From positions 1 to 64,000 of the forward strand of contig JAIQDT010007315.1 of NCBI GenBank assembly GCA_021521415.1: 64,000 nucleotides of DNA, given 5' to 3'. A program made the translations under genes and the position numbers. This DNA is from Bidens hawaiensis (taxonomy: Eukaryota > Streptophyta > Magnoliopsida > Asterales > Asteraceae). The notes beneath the pieces are model-generated. The model had not been told where the DNA came from and made no database searches. It saw nothing but the letters and a program-made list of their open reading frames with translations. Below, one piece after another: positions 21,901-32,435 of this stretch (positions are counted from its first letter, which is position 1; every line of letters begins with the position of its first letter).

Positions 21901-22690
21901 TGTAACATCCCCAAAATTTCGATCCAAATTTGACAACTTAGGAAAGTTGAGGGATCAAAAATAATATATAGATAAGTCATGAGAAAATATTAAATAAGGA
22001 AATATAGGAAAAATAAGGAAATAAAATAATTCATAAGTTAAGTTTTCCCACATAAAGAAAATATTAAGAGGAAACTCCATCCCACATGGAAAGATGCAAG
22101 AAAGTGGAAGCATTACATTTGGGTATAAATAAGGAAGATGGAATCCATCCCACATGGAAAGTGGTAAAGAAATGGAAGCTCTTTATAATAGATATAATTT
22201 CCATAGTTATATTCTTTTATGCTTAGCATGCACGGCGAGGACGAGGACGATGGCGATGGCGAAGGCGACGAAGACTGCGAAGGGCGTTGGGAGCAATGTG
22301 GCACTTTGATGGCACACTTCGCACGCTCGTATCGCCGTGAGCCGCTTGAGAGCCGCCTTAGTATTTTTGGATAACGAGAATTAGACCTAGACATGACAAG
22401 CTATCAAACACAAAGGACCGAAAATGAAAAATGGTATTCTGGGACCATACGCGATGAGTCCAAGAACACGGCCATCGCGTAGCGCGATGGGCCGTGATAA
22501 CGCATCACACACGTGTCACACTCTGGTGACACGTGGCAGACGTGTCAGGCCACGTGGCGATAGGTGGCGTTCATGCAGAAGTGGCGGCGTCGCGATACGC
22601 GACGACCACATGAAGAACTCCATCGCCTATCGCGATGGAGTGTAAAATTGGCTATAAAAGGGGAGCCTCACGACTCATTCCCCTCACACA
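21901..22690 (+). mobile_element. Element F 3' LTR, segment 1
   Basis: It starts TGTAACATCC after the polypurine tract. The first 500 bp have no partner in this window because E displaced them in the 5' LTR. From 22401 it matches 17218-17540, including the G-box cluster, TATA box and TCGCGA palindromes. Element C interrupts it at 22690. Small open frames here are not convincing. Confidence 0.88.
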
Positions 22691-22871
22691 TGTAACATCC
22701 TACTTTCGGTTATATTAATAAAATAAATTTCGTTTATTTTATAGCGGGTCGTTATCGGTTTAGTTGAATAGAATACGAGATGGACTTGTGTTGGGCAAAT
22801 GGATATGGGTTATGGACTTGGGTTATGGAGGAATGAAGGAAAGACCACGGGCTTAGGCCCATGATCAAAAA

Positions 22872-22879
22872 TATATATA
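22872..22879 (+). promoter_or_regulatory. Element C LTR TATA box
   Basis: TATATATA about 180 bases inside the LTR, followed by a CT-rich stretch (CTCTCTCTCTCTAAACCG) typical of plant leader sequence. Confidence 0.6.
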
Positions 22880-23329
22880 CCCTTAATCCTCCATTTAATT
22901 CATTTACACATATCCCTTACACCATCCAAAACACACACTTAAGATTCTCTTTCTAGTTCTCTCTCTCTCTCTAAACCGATATCAAGAAGGGAACCGAGAA
23001 CCGACCCGAGGTAATGATAGTATTATATTGTATGAGCTTAACCCGTTAGATATAGTTGCGAAACGACGAGCCAACACCGTTTAACCGTTTAAATCACGAG
23101 ATCCGGGTGGAATTGGGTATAAAACGAACCTATGATGAGCTTAGGGATCACCCTAGCTCAGATCTGGATCGAACGGGGCAAAAAACGGCGAAAAACGAGT
23201 AAAAACTCGTTTTTCCGGTGAGTTCGCGTTTTTCCGGCGGCTTTCCGGCAATGGCGGCGCCTGAAAGGTGGCGCCGGAAAAGTTAATACGAGGTTACGGG
23301 TGTCAGGGAATGTTCTGACATCCCCTGAC

Positions 23330-23660
23330 CTAACCCTAGTTCGCTAGGGAGTAATTGACGAATTAGAAGCGATTCGCTAGCTGATTCGTCTAAGGGAATA
23401 CAACGAACTAGCTTTTACTCGTGTACTAATTCGTTAAGGAAAGACTGACGAACTAGCTTCAGTTCGTTAAGTCCAATTCGTATGTCGACCAGTTCTTTAT
23501 AAGGTTTAATTCGTTATGAGGACTGGTTCGCTATGAGGGTCCAACTCGCTAAAAAGGCCAATTCGTTATGAAGTAACAAATTAGCCAGTTCGTTATGAAG
23601 GACAAAAGTAACGAATGAACACCAATTCGCTAAAGAGCATCTTAACGAATCAGAACTTTG
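23330..23660 (+). repeat. TTCGTTA/TTCGCTA array in the C 5' LTR
   Basis: Many copies of TTCGTTA, TTCGCTA and close variants occur in about 330 bp, mostly in the sense direction with some complements. The same array is at 33070-33390 in the 3' LTR with several point changes. The motif is that of copia element A. The array lies downstream of the TATA box, so it is likely transcribed. Confidence 0.8.
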
Positions 23661-24392
23661 AAAGAATGACAGAACAGTCCCTGGACTTAGAAAAGAATGA
23701 TTTAATTACAATTAGGCCCTTGAACTTTTAAGTAGCATATTATTCAATGATTCAAAATGCTAATGGAAAATGTGATAAGACAATTAATGAAAATAAAATT
23801 TTTCCAAGCTGACCTGGCAGCTTAACCCCAGCCAGGGGCTCTGCCCCTTGGACCCCGCTAGGGGCTGCCGCCCCTAGAACCCCGCTGCCAGGGGCGCTAC
23901 CCCCGGACCCCCGTTCGTTGAGGGTAATTACTAAACTAGAAAGGCGATATGTGTAGTGATAGTTTACTGAAACGTATAATTATTATACAGTTAGTCGTGC
24001 ACAGCTCAAGAAGGGGATAACCGTAAACGGTGAACGCAACCGCATTGAGGTGGGTTTCTAGCCCCACTTCCTTGTTATGTTTTCGGGGCTGTGTGCATAC
24101 TCGATGTGATAGTTAATACACTTATCTTAAGTGGTAAGTGTATGCCTTGTATGATTTATGTATGATGATTGTTTGACGGTGCGTGAATGATCTTCGGATA
24201 TTGCATGTACCGTCAGGTGGTAGTTAAGATATGATTGATAAGTATGATGAAAGATAGGATGTATGTATGAATATATGATGTGTGCATAATGTATGTATGT
24301 TATGATGATGGTACGTGAACGCTCTTCGGAGATTGCACGTATTGTCGAGGAAAGTATGTATGAACAGGTACGGTACAGTTACACGAAACAAA

Positions 24393-24616
24393 GGGACCAG
24401 ACCCTAATAATATCTGTGATGTTAGGGACCAGACCCTAATAATATCTGTGATGTTAGGGACCAGACCCTAATAATATCTGTGATAATAGGGACCAGACCA
24501 TAATATTATCTGTGATGTTAGGGACCAGACCCTAATAATATCTGTGATGTTAGGGACCAGACCCTAATAATATCTGTGATGTTAGGGACCAGACCCTTAT
24601 AATATCTGTGAGGTTA
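24393..24616 (+). repeat. Seven tandem copies of a 32-bp unit, C 5' LTR
   Basis: Seven head-to-tail units each begin GGGACCAGACC. The fourth is a variant, and the last differs at the end. The 3' LTR has only three units (34123-34218). LTRs are identical at insertion, so units were gained or lost since then, or during reverse transcription. Confidence 0.93.
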
Positions 24617-25072
24617 TAGGGTGAAAAGCTCTTTAAAACGTATGATTATGTATGTAAAGGAAGTATGAAGGTAAGAATGAAAGTATATGCACTTACGTGT
24701 GTATGTAAGAAAGTTAAGAGGTTAAGTATGAAATGTAAGAAGGTATTATATGATTATGTGATTAACTAGAACTCACTCAGCGTAGCTGACTTTTAGTATA
24801 CACGCAGGTGAGTAGGATGAGGCAGCTCTCTTGAGAAGACACGTGGCACTGAATAAGGGGCTGGCATCGGAAGACTCAAGACGTTTAAGTTTAATGTTTT
24901 GTTTATTTTGAAAGACAAGATGTTGTTTTAAGACAAGAGGTGTTTTGTTATGAAATGTTTTATGAAAGCTTTTATATTCCGTGAATGTTTTAATTAACTC
25001 TGATATTTAGAACTGCGTTTATGAGTAAATCCAACACAAAAGTAGGGCTACCAGTAACAGGGCCTTACAAGT

Positions 25073-25084
25073 TGGTATCAGAGC
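25073..25084 (+). other. Element C primer binding site
   Basis: TGGTATCAGAGC, initiator Met tRNA, three bases after the LTR end. Confidence 0.93.
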
Positions 25085-25473
25085 AAAGTTCGAGAGATTT
25101 AAGCATCTTATATGCTTAGACTCGAACAGAGAATGGGATTAAAGTAAGAAAAGAAAGAAGATGCCAGTTCAAGAATGCCATGTGTCACTCAAGCAAGCTC
25201 AGTAACGGTAAAGTGTATGATTAAATATGTATGTTAATGTTAGCTTGATTGCTAAAGAAAGGATATGTGAATGTTAGGGATAGAATTACTTGATTGATTA
25301 ATTGTTTAGGATAGAACCAGCACAAATGGACTCATAAGGGAAGTGTATAGGACACGGAAAGTAACGTGATCAGCTAATCACAGCTGGCCACTGTTATTAC
25401 CTGTTAGCCTTACTATCCTTGTACTAAATAGTTCCTTGAGTGATGATGTGTGTGTTTTCCCTTTTAGAATACG
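25085..25473 (+). other. Element C leader
   Basis: 389 bp between PBS and gag start with no supportable ORF or special motif array. Confidence 0.6.
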
Positions 25474-26454
25474 ATGGCTGGAGCTGGAGACATTGCTGAA
25501 GCTGGAGGTCGCACTGGACGACGCGGCAGGCCTCGTCGTGTCCAGCAACCTTCAGTTGAGACAACTTCTAACACCGGAGATGAGGGCAGTGCAGCTGGAG
25601 GAGGTCCGGCCAACAACGAAGGGGTTCAACTGGATCCCGCAATTCAAGCAGCTATTGTTCAAGCTGTAGCCACTGCTGTGAAGAATATAACTCCTGGAGG
25701 GTCTGCTGGAAGCCGTGAAAGAACTGCTGAAAGGGCAGGTGGTGATGGTAGGAAAGATGATGAGAGGGAAAAGGGTGATTCAAGTGAGGTAAGGTCTGTG
25801 AAAGTTGATGATAGGAAGAGGGGCCGAGGCGGTTGCAACTATAAGTCCTTTAAAGGTTGTGACCCGCCTAAGCTGACTGGTTTAGGAGACGCAATCGCTA
25901 CTCTTAAATGGATAACTGCCATGGATAAAATTATCCGCATTAGCGAGTGCCGTCCCGACCAAGCGGTAGGTTATGCTACTCAATCATTCGAGGATGAGGC
26001 TATGTATTGGTGGGAGAGTGTGGAGCAGAGGAAGACCCGTGAAGAGATCAAAGAGATGAAGTGGGAGGATCTAAAGGAGTTAGTGATGAGGAAGTTCTGT
26101 GCTGACGCCGAGGTTGAGAGGGCGGAGATGATGTTCCTGAACTTGAAAGCTGGGGCAATGACACATCGTGAGTACACCACTGAGTTCAATCGATTGTCTA
26201 GGTTGGTACCCGATATGGTTAACACTGAGGCCAAGAGAATCAAGTGTTATGTGAGGGGATTGCCACAGAAAGTCCGCATGCTAGTCAGGACGAGTAAACC
26301 TGCTACCTTTGACTCTGCTGTCGAACTCGCAGAGGTGGTTTATGCTGACCTGGCTGTGGATGACGCAGTGGTGGAAGAGGAAAAGAAAGATAAGAAGTGG
26401 GTTGCTCCTGTTAAGCGACCCGGTACTCAGTTATGGAACTCCAAAGATAAGTAG
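25474..26454 (+). CDS. gag: Element C gag
   Basis: 326 codons starting ATGGCTGGAGCTGG. Residues 1-110 are Gly/Ala/Arg/Glu-rich and disordered. About 115-300 form the retrotransposon gag (capsid-like) domain, with GCNYKSFKGCDPP, the YWWESV block, REYTTEFNRLSRLVP and the YVRGLP block. It ends at TAG 26452-26454. The next frame carries the zinc knuckles in the same phase, so this stop probably replaced a CAG codon within one gag-protease frame. The product would form the particle shell. Confidence 0.9.
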   Translation: MAGAGDIAEAGGRTGRRGRPRRVQQPSVETTSNTGDEGSAAGGGPANNEGVQLDPAIQAAIVQAVATAVKNITPGGSAGSRERTAERAGGDGRKDDEREKGDSSEVRSVKVDDRKRGRGGCNYKSFKGCDPPKLTGLGDAIATLKWITAMDKIIRISECRPDQAVGYATQSFEDEAMYWWESVEQRKTREEIKEMKWEDLKELVMRKFCADAEVERAEMMFLNLKAGAMTHREYTTEFNRLSRLVPDMVNTEAKRIKCYVRGLPQKVRMLVRTSKPATFDSAVELAEVVYADLAVDDAVVEEEKKDKKWVAPVKRPGTQLWNSKDK

Positions 26455-26460
26455 CAGAAA

Positions 26461-27150
26461 GTGTGGGAGAAGAGATCGTGTAAGACCTGCGGAAAGATGC
26501 ATGGTGGTGAGTGCAAGTGGGGTAGAAGTTCTGATGTTTTTCCCAAATGTGGAAAGGCTCATGGTGGAGAATGCAGAATGGGGTCGAATGCCTGTTATAA
26601 GTGCGGGAAGGTAGGGCATTATGCCAATGAGTGCGGTGCGAAGCCAGCATGTTACAAATATGGCAAGACAGGCCATATGGAAAGAGAGTGCACTGGAGGT
26701 GAGGCTGGAGGTAGTGGGAAGAAGGATTCTGATCAAGCAATGCCGAGGACTAGAGCCTATATGCTGACCCAGGAACAAGCTAGACAGATTCCTGATGTTG
26801 TGACCGGTACGTTCTTAGTAAACGGCATTTCTGCTTCCGTATTATTTGATTCTGGTGCGAATAGAAGTTTTGTAGCTACGACATTTAGTAAACTAGCAAA
26901 AATGAAAGGCTGCCAAGTGTCTGAAACTTTTATAGTAGAAACCGCCAGTGACACTTCGGTTAAAATAACAAAAATGGTTAAGGATTGTAAGATAGAGTTA
27001 GAGGGACATGAGTTCCCTGTTACTTTGTATGTTATGACCTTAGGAGGGTTCGATGTAGTCTTGGGAATGGATTGGTTGTCTGAGTTTGAAGCTCAGATAG
27101 TATGTAAGAGTAGAATAATAAAGCTAAGGTCTTTAGATGGTAGTCGGTGA
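26461..27150 (+). pseudogene. Element C zinc knuckles and protease (downstream of a nonsense codon)
   Basis: 229 codons in phase with gag. Cys/His motifs occur at CKTCGKMHGGEC and CYKCGKVGHYANEC. A third, CYKYGKTGHMEREC, has Tyr for the second Cys. The aspartic protease follows with VLFDSGANRSFVA, the catalytic Asp-Ser-Gly, and the VVLGMDWL block. It has no start codon of its own worth trusting; it is the continuation of gag. A frame change lies near 27148. Confidence 0.85.
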
Positions 27151-28316
27151 CGGTTTACGGTGATAAAGAAAGTTCAGGGTTTAACGTCATCTCGATGATA
27201 AAAGCCGATGGGTTATTACGACGAGGATGTGGTGCCTACCTAGCGTATGTTGTTAACGCCACGGCCGAGACGAAAGAAATGAAAGATGTTCCTATCGTGT
27301 GTGACTACCTAGAAGTATTCCCTGAGGATCTTCCGGGGTTACCACCGGAGCGAGAGATAGAATTCCAGATAGATTTAATACCAGGAGCCCAGCCCATCGC
27401 AAAAGCACCTTACCGTCTAGCTCCGTCCGAGATGAAAGAATTGATGTCCTAACTGCAAGAACTCCTCGACAAAGGTTTCATAAGACCAAGTGTTTCCCCG
27501 TGGGGCGCACCAGTGTTGTTCGTGAAAAAGAAGGATGGAAGTATGAGAATGTGCGTAGACTATCGTGAGTTGAATAAGCTTACGGTAAAGAATAGATATC
27601 CTTTGCCAAGGATTGATGATCTGTTTGACCAACTGCAAGGTTCAAGTTGGTTCTCACGAATAGATCTCAGATCAGGCTATCATCAGCTGAAGGTGAAGGA
27701 GGCAGACATCCCTAAGACAGCGTTCCGAACGCGGTATGGACACTACGAGTTCCTCGTAATGTCATTCGGTCTAACAAATGCTCCGCAGCATTTATGGACA
27801 TGATGAATAGGGTGTGTCGGCCGATGTTGGATAAGTCGGTTATCGTCTTCATTGATGATATATTGATTTATTCAAAGAGCAAGCCTGACCATGCTAAGCA
27901 TCTGAGAGAGGTATTGGAGACTCTAAAGAAAGAGAAGTTGTATGCTAAGTTTTCTAAGTGCGCGTTCTGGTTAAGAGAAGTGCAATTTTTAGGTCACGTG
28001 AATAATCCGGAAGGGATTACCGTGGACCCAGCTAAGATTGAAGCGATAACGAATTGGAAGACTCCGCAGAATCCGACTAATATACGAAGCTTCCTAGGGT
28101 AAGCTGGCTACTATAGGAGATTCATCGAAGGTTTCTCCAAGATAGCCGCACCATTGATCGGTATGACCCGAAAGTCGGTTGTATTCAGTTGGGGTAGGTT
28201 TCAGGAAGAAGCTTTTGAGGAGTTGAAGAAAAGACTCACACAAGCTCCAATCCTTACTCTACCCGATGGTGATGAGGATTTGGTTGTTAGTGCAGATGCC
28301 TCGCATCAAGGGTTAG
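27147..28316 (+). pseudogene. pol: Element C RT and start of RNase H (broken)
   Basis: It holds the linker before RT (VCDYLEVFPEDLPGLPPERE), then RT with [34 protein letters not shown] and the catalytic [10 protein letters not shown] block at about 27850. RNase H begins with the AGYYRRFIEGFSK block and an SADAS motif just before 28316. Lesions include TAA at 27450-27452, a missing base near 27790 (just after NAP) and TAA at 28100-28102. D interrupts it after 28316. Confidence 0.9.
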
Positions 28317-28877
28317 TGTAAGTCCCCCCGGGGAGTCGGCGATCGATACGAGATCCGCACGAGGTCTAGGAGTGCGGAATCCTCCTAGACTCGTTTATGG
28401 TGTACAGACGAATAACACAAACACGTACACGATCAAATACACAAACAAATACTATAACAGGATAAACAAATCTGCAGATTCATATATAAAATAATCACGT
28501 TACATACCGTAACAAAAACAGAAAACACGACTGACCCGAGGTGAGCTCTACCTCGGGTCGTCTCACACGACTCTAGTCCCTTACTCTCTCTCAATAAACA
28601 AGCTGCTCAAACACACACTGATTTCTAGATTAATCTAAAACTAAACATGACACAACAATATATAGACCAAACATTCTCGGGCCTAGGCTTCAGTAGGCGA
28701 AGTTGTGCTAACTTCGCCTAAGGCGAAGTTGTGATAACTTCGCCTAAGGCAGAAGTTGTTACAACTTCGCCGTTGGCGAAGTTGTTCTAACTTCGCCTAA
28801 GGCGAAGTTGTGCTAACTTCGCCTGTGGCGTTCCGCTGGTCAGAATTGCATAGCGACGGTCACAAAATGCACCAGCA
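28317..28877 (-). repeat. Element D 3' LTR
   Basis: 561 bp with five GGCGAAGTT/AACTTCGCC inverted-repeat units at about 28695-28830. It has one 26-bp unit more than the other LTR, and few other differences. Confidence 0.93.
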
Positions 28878-30043
28878 GTCTCCCCTTTGACCGTTGCTCT
28901 CAATTCTAACAAAACACGAAAGATCATCTGTTACAAAACATGCACCAACAGACTCCCTCTTAACTGATGATCTTCTGTTTACGGTCAACCAGCCGTGTCT
29001 GAAACTGTCCTGTAGCTTCACAAATCTACCAATCACCCAGCGTCTTCCATATCAGATCTCCCCTTCAGTGTAAGCTTCTCCGACTATAACGATTGAGGTC
29101 TTTGTAATGCATGCATCCCCGTGCCAATAGATCATCTCAACCAATCACGTGAGTCCATCTGACTTCACCAACACGTGAAATTGGGCTTCCTCCACAACTT
29201 CACCAACTCGTCGGCATATGATAAGGTTTGAATCTTCAACTACTCAACATCAAGTGATCAATTTCATCACAAAACCACCCTGACAGAATCTAACACACGA
29301 CCATTAAAAAAATCTGAAGCATCTTCAATCACCAGGGATAACGATCAGGAACATAAACACTTTAATTCCCGGTTAAATCCAACTTGTTCCAGAATCTTCA
29401 CTCTAATAAATAAGCATCACGTTTTAGGATCCAATTCTCGAACGCCTTGAAGATAACATAAATAATATGCTCTGACCGCAATCCAGTAATGACGAAAAAC
29501 CTTCAGTTCAATTTGACTTTCTTCGGTTGGTCACCACGAACAACAACAATTTCATTGCCCACAAACACCCGAATATGTGTCAATATCCAGTTACAAACAA
29601 TAACCCATTCACAACCTCAACTCCAAATCAGAGTTGACACATATTTGATCACACGTAAAACCAAAAGATAACAAGATCACTCGTTGACGGAACAACATCT
29701 TCGGTCTCACAATAATCGTGTACACCCGGCTATACAGACGAAAACTCCAATTTTTTTTTTTTTTTTTAACTTCACCTGGCTGCTAACTTCGCCTAACCAT
29801 AACTTCGCCTGGCCATAACTTCGCCTGACCATAACTTCGCCGAGAAGTCAACTTCGCCTAAAGTCAACTTCACCTGTTCATAACTTCGCCTGACCTTATA
29901 TCTTCGCTGAAACCCTACGAACAGTGACGGCAACTTCGCCTGATGAACAATAACTTCGCCTGAAGAACTGTTCGGCCAGAAACACACAGAAACGTGCCAA
30001 AAACACCAAAACGCAGATCTCGAACCATAGCGTAAGAGCCTAA
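28878..30043 (-). other. Element D internal region
   Basis: No coding sequence is seen. A polypurine tract (CAAAGGGGAGAC on minus) abuts the 3' LTR at 28878-28889. 28932-28961 repeats the LTR end and tract once more in degenerate form (TGCACCAACAGACTCCC). A run of T spans 29752-29767. 29768-29960 holds about ten AACTTCGCC copies. The block ACAGTGACGGCAACTTCGCC near 29921 matches the leader of element B near 53149. The origin of 28960-29700 is not recognised. Confidence 0.7.
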
Positions 30044-30056
30044 GGCTCTGATACCA
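30044..30056 (-). other. Element D primer binding site
   Basis: The minus strand reads TGGTATCAGAGCC, initiator Met tRNA, two bases from the right LTR. Confidence 0.93.
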
Positions 30057-30058
30057 CT

Positions 30059-30593
30059 TGTAACTCCCCCAGGGGAGTCGGCGATCGATACAAGATCCGC
30101 ACGAGGTCTAGGAGTGCGGAATCCTCCTAGACTCGTTTATGGTGTACAGACGAATAACACAAACACGTACACGATCAAATACACAAACAAATACTATAAC
30201 GGGATAAACAAATCTGCAGATTCATATATAAAATAATCACGTTACATACCGTAACAAAAACAGAAAACACGACTGACCCGAGGTGAGCTCTACCTCGGGT
30301 CGTCTCACACGACTCTAGTCTCTTACTCTCTCTCAATAAACAAGCTGCTCAAACACACACTGATTTCTAGATTAATCTAAAACTAAACATGACACAACAA
30401 TATATAGACCAAACATTCTCGGGCCTGGGCTTCAGTAGGCGAAGTTGTGCTAACTTCGCCTAAGGCAGAAGTTGTTACAACTTCGCCGTTGGCGAAGTTG
30501 TTCTAACTTCGCCTAAGGCGAAGTTGTGCTAACTTCGCCTGTGGCGTTCCGCTGGTCAGAATTGCATAGCGACGGTCACAAAATGCACCAACA
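30059..30593 (-). repeat. Element D 5' LTR
   Basis: 535 bp. TATATA lies at 30401-30406. Four GGCGAAGTT...AACTTCGCC inverted-repeat units lie directly upstream in sense (30437-30541). Confidence 0.93.
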
Positions 30594-30598
30594 GTTAG

Positions 30599-32392
30599 GT
30601 TGCGTGTTGATGCAACGAGGAAAGGTGATAGCTTACGCGTCTAGACAGTTGAAAGTCCATGAGAGTACTTATCTGACGCGTGATTTAGAGTTAGCAGCTG
30701 TAGTGCATGCTCTTAAGATATGGAGGCATTATCTGTACGGTACTAAGTGTAACATCTACACAGATCATAAGAGTTTAAAGTACTTCTTCGAGCAAAAAGA
30801 ATTGAACATGAGACAGAGAAGATGGTTGGAGTTGATAAAGGATTACGACTGCGATACTAAGTACTACCTGGCAAAGCTAACGTGGTCGCCGATGCACTAA
30901 GCCGTAAGAATGAGGAAGTCCTTGCAACTGTGAAGTCATACAAATTGATTATGAATTCAAACCTTTTCGAACAAATCATCAAGGTGCAGTCAGAGGTACT
31001 AGTAGACGAGAAGTTGGTAAAGAAAGAAAGAGTTTACGGCCAACAATACGAGCTAATGGAAAACACTCATGGTGTTAAGACTAGGTTTGACCGCATGTGG
31101 ATTCCATGCCATGGAGATCTCAGAGGTCGAATCTTAGATGAAGCTCATAAGTCAAGATATTATATTCATCCAGGAACTACGAAGATGTACCAGGATTTAA
31201 AAAGAGACTACTGGTGGCCAGGAATGAAGAATGATGTGGTAGATTACATCAGTAGGTGCTTAACTTTTTTACAAGTTAAGGCAGAGCATCAGAAGCCTTA
31301 TGGGAAAATGCAGCCTTTAGAGATACCAGAATGGAAATGGGAACGCATCACCATGGATTTCATAACTAAGCTACCTCGTACATCTAACCACCATGATACC
31401 ATCTGGGTGATTGTGGACCGTTTGACCAAGAGTGCTCACTTTCTGCCTATACGAGAGGCTATCTGGTCAGAAACGTTAGCAAGCTTGTTTATTAAAGAAG
31501 TTGTAACCAAGCATGGAGTACCGTTATCGATCGTGTCTGATAGAGATACACGGTTTACTTCGAGGTTCTGGAAGAAATTCCATGAAGCTATGGGACGAGG
31601 TTGAACATTAGTATGGCATATCATCCCCAAACAGATGGACAGTCTGAAAGGACGATCCAAACCCTTGAGGATATGCTACGTGCTTATGTTCTAGACTTTG
31701 GTGGAAGTTGGGATGATCATCTGCATCTGGCAAAGTTCTCTTATAACAACAGTTACCATTCAAGTATTGGTATGCCACCATTCGAGATGTTGTATGGGAG
31801 ACGTTGTAGAACTCCCGTATGTTGGGGAGAGATTGGTCAGAAAGAGATGGGAAGCCTAGAAGTTGTGCAAGAAACCTCTTTGAAGTTCGATCAGATCAAG
31901 GCAAGAATGAAAGCTGCTCAAGACAGACAAAAGTCGTATGCTGATAAGCGGCGACGACCGATTGAGTTTAACGTTGGTGACAGTGTGATGCTCAAGGTCT
32001 CGCCTTGGAAAGGAATCATTCGCTTCAGGAAGAGAGGAAAGTTGAGTCCGAGGTACATTGGACCGTTTAAAATTATAGATCGTGTGGGTGAAGTGGCTTA
32101 TAAACTGGAATTGCCTGAAGAGTTAGAAGGAATTCACTCAACCTTCCATGTTTCTCATCTAAGGAAGGGTCTAGCTGATGACACGTCGCACGTGCCATTG
32201 ATGGACATTGAGGTTGATGAACAGCTGAACTACATCGAGCAACCGATATGGATTGTCGATCGCAAAGAGAAGCAACTTCGTCACAAGGTTATACCCCTAG
32301 TGAAAGTGATATGGAAGCATCGCAAGGGATCGGACGCTACAAGGGAAGCCGAGGATGAGATGCGCAAGTTTTATCCGAATCTGTTTATGTAA
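30599..32392 (+). pseudogene. pol: Element C rest of RNase H, integrase, chromodomain-like end (broken)
   Basis: After D, RNase H resumes with [17 protein letters not shown] and the [10 protein letters not shown] block. Integrase follows: the zinc-binding His region (HKSRYYIHPGTTKMYQDL), where the second Cys of the CxxC pair is Phe (CLTFLQ), then the catalytic core (MDFITKLP, IVSDRDTRFTSRFW, YHPQTDGQSERT). The end (32230-32370) has IEQPIWIVDRKEKQLRHK, PLVKVIWKHR and an acidic helix, a chromodomain-like module of Tekay chromoviruses that may direct insertion to heterochromatin. The frame changes near 30880 and 31600. Confidence 0.9.
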
Positions 32393-32420
32393 TAGTTAGG
32401 TTTCGGGGACGAAACCTCTT

Positions 32421-32435
32421 TAAGGAGGGAAAACT
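32421..32435 (+). other. Element C polypurine tract
   Basis: TAAGGAGGGAAAACT directly before the 3' LTR start at 32436. It is preceded by a GGGGACGAAACC block also seen in degenerate form in F. Confidence 0.85.

Larger units (their letters stand above)
22691..25069 (+). repeat. Element C 5' LTR
   Basis: 2379 bp. TATA-like TATATATA lies at 22872-22879. A TTCGTTA/TTCGCTA array spans 23330-23660, a CCCC-rich stretch spans 23825-23925, and a 32-bp tandem array spans 24393-24616. It is 143 bp longer than the 3' LTR. This equals four extra 32-bp units plus a 15-bp insertion near 23255. Confidence 0.94.
28317..30593 (-). mobile_element. Element D: small non-autonomous LTR element, copia-derived
   Basis: 2277 bp, TGTAAGTCCC...ACCAACA, with perfect 5-bp target duplication GTTAG (28312-28316 and 30594-30598). 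LTRs are 561 bp (left) and 535 bp (right). The PBS lies beside the right LTR, so the sense is minus. The internal 1.2 kb has no gag or pol. LTR ends and leader resemble element B (see findings), so it is best read as a non-autonomous derivative of a B-like copia element. At over 2 kb it is larger than a typical TRIM and far smaller than a LARD. Confidence 0.9.

Noticed and set aside
22113..22394. Ser/Pro-rich minus-strand frame in the F 3' LTR
   Set aside because: It comes from a GGCGAGGACGAGG-type low-complexity stretch; there is no domain and the LTR context argues against a gene.
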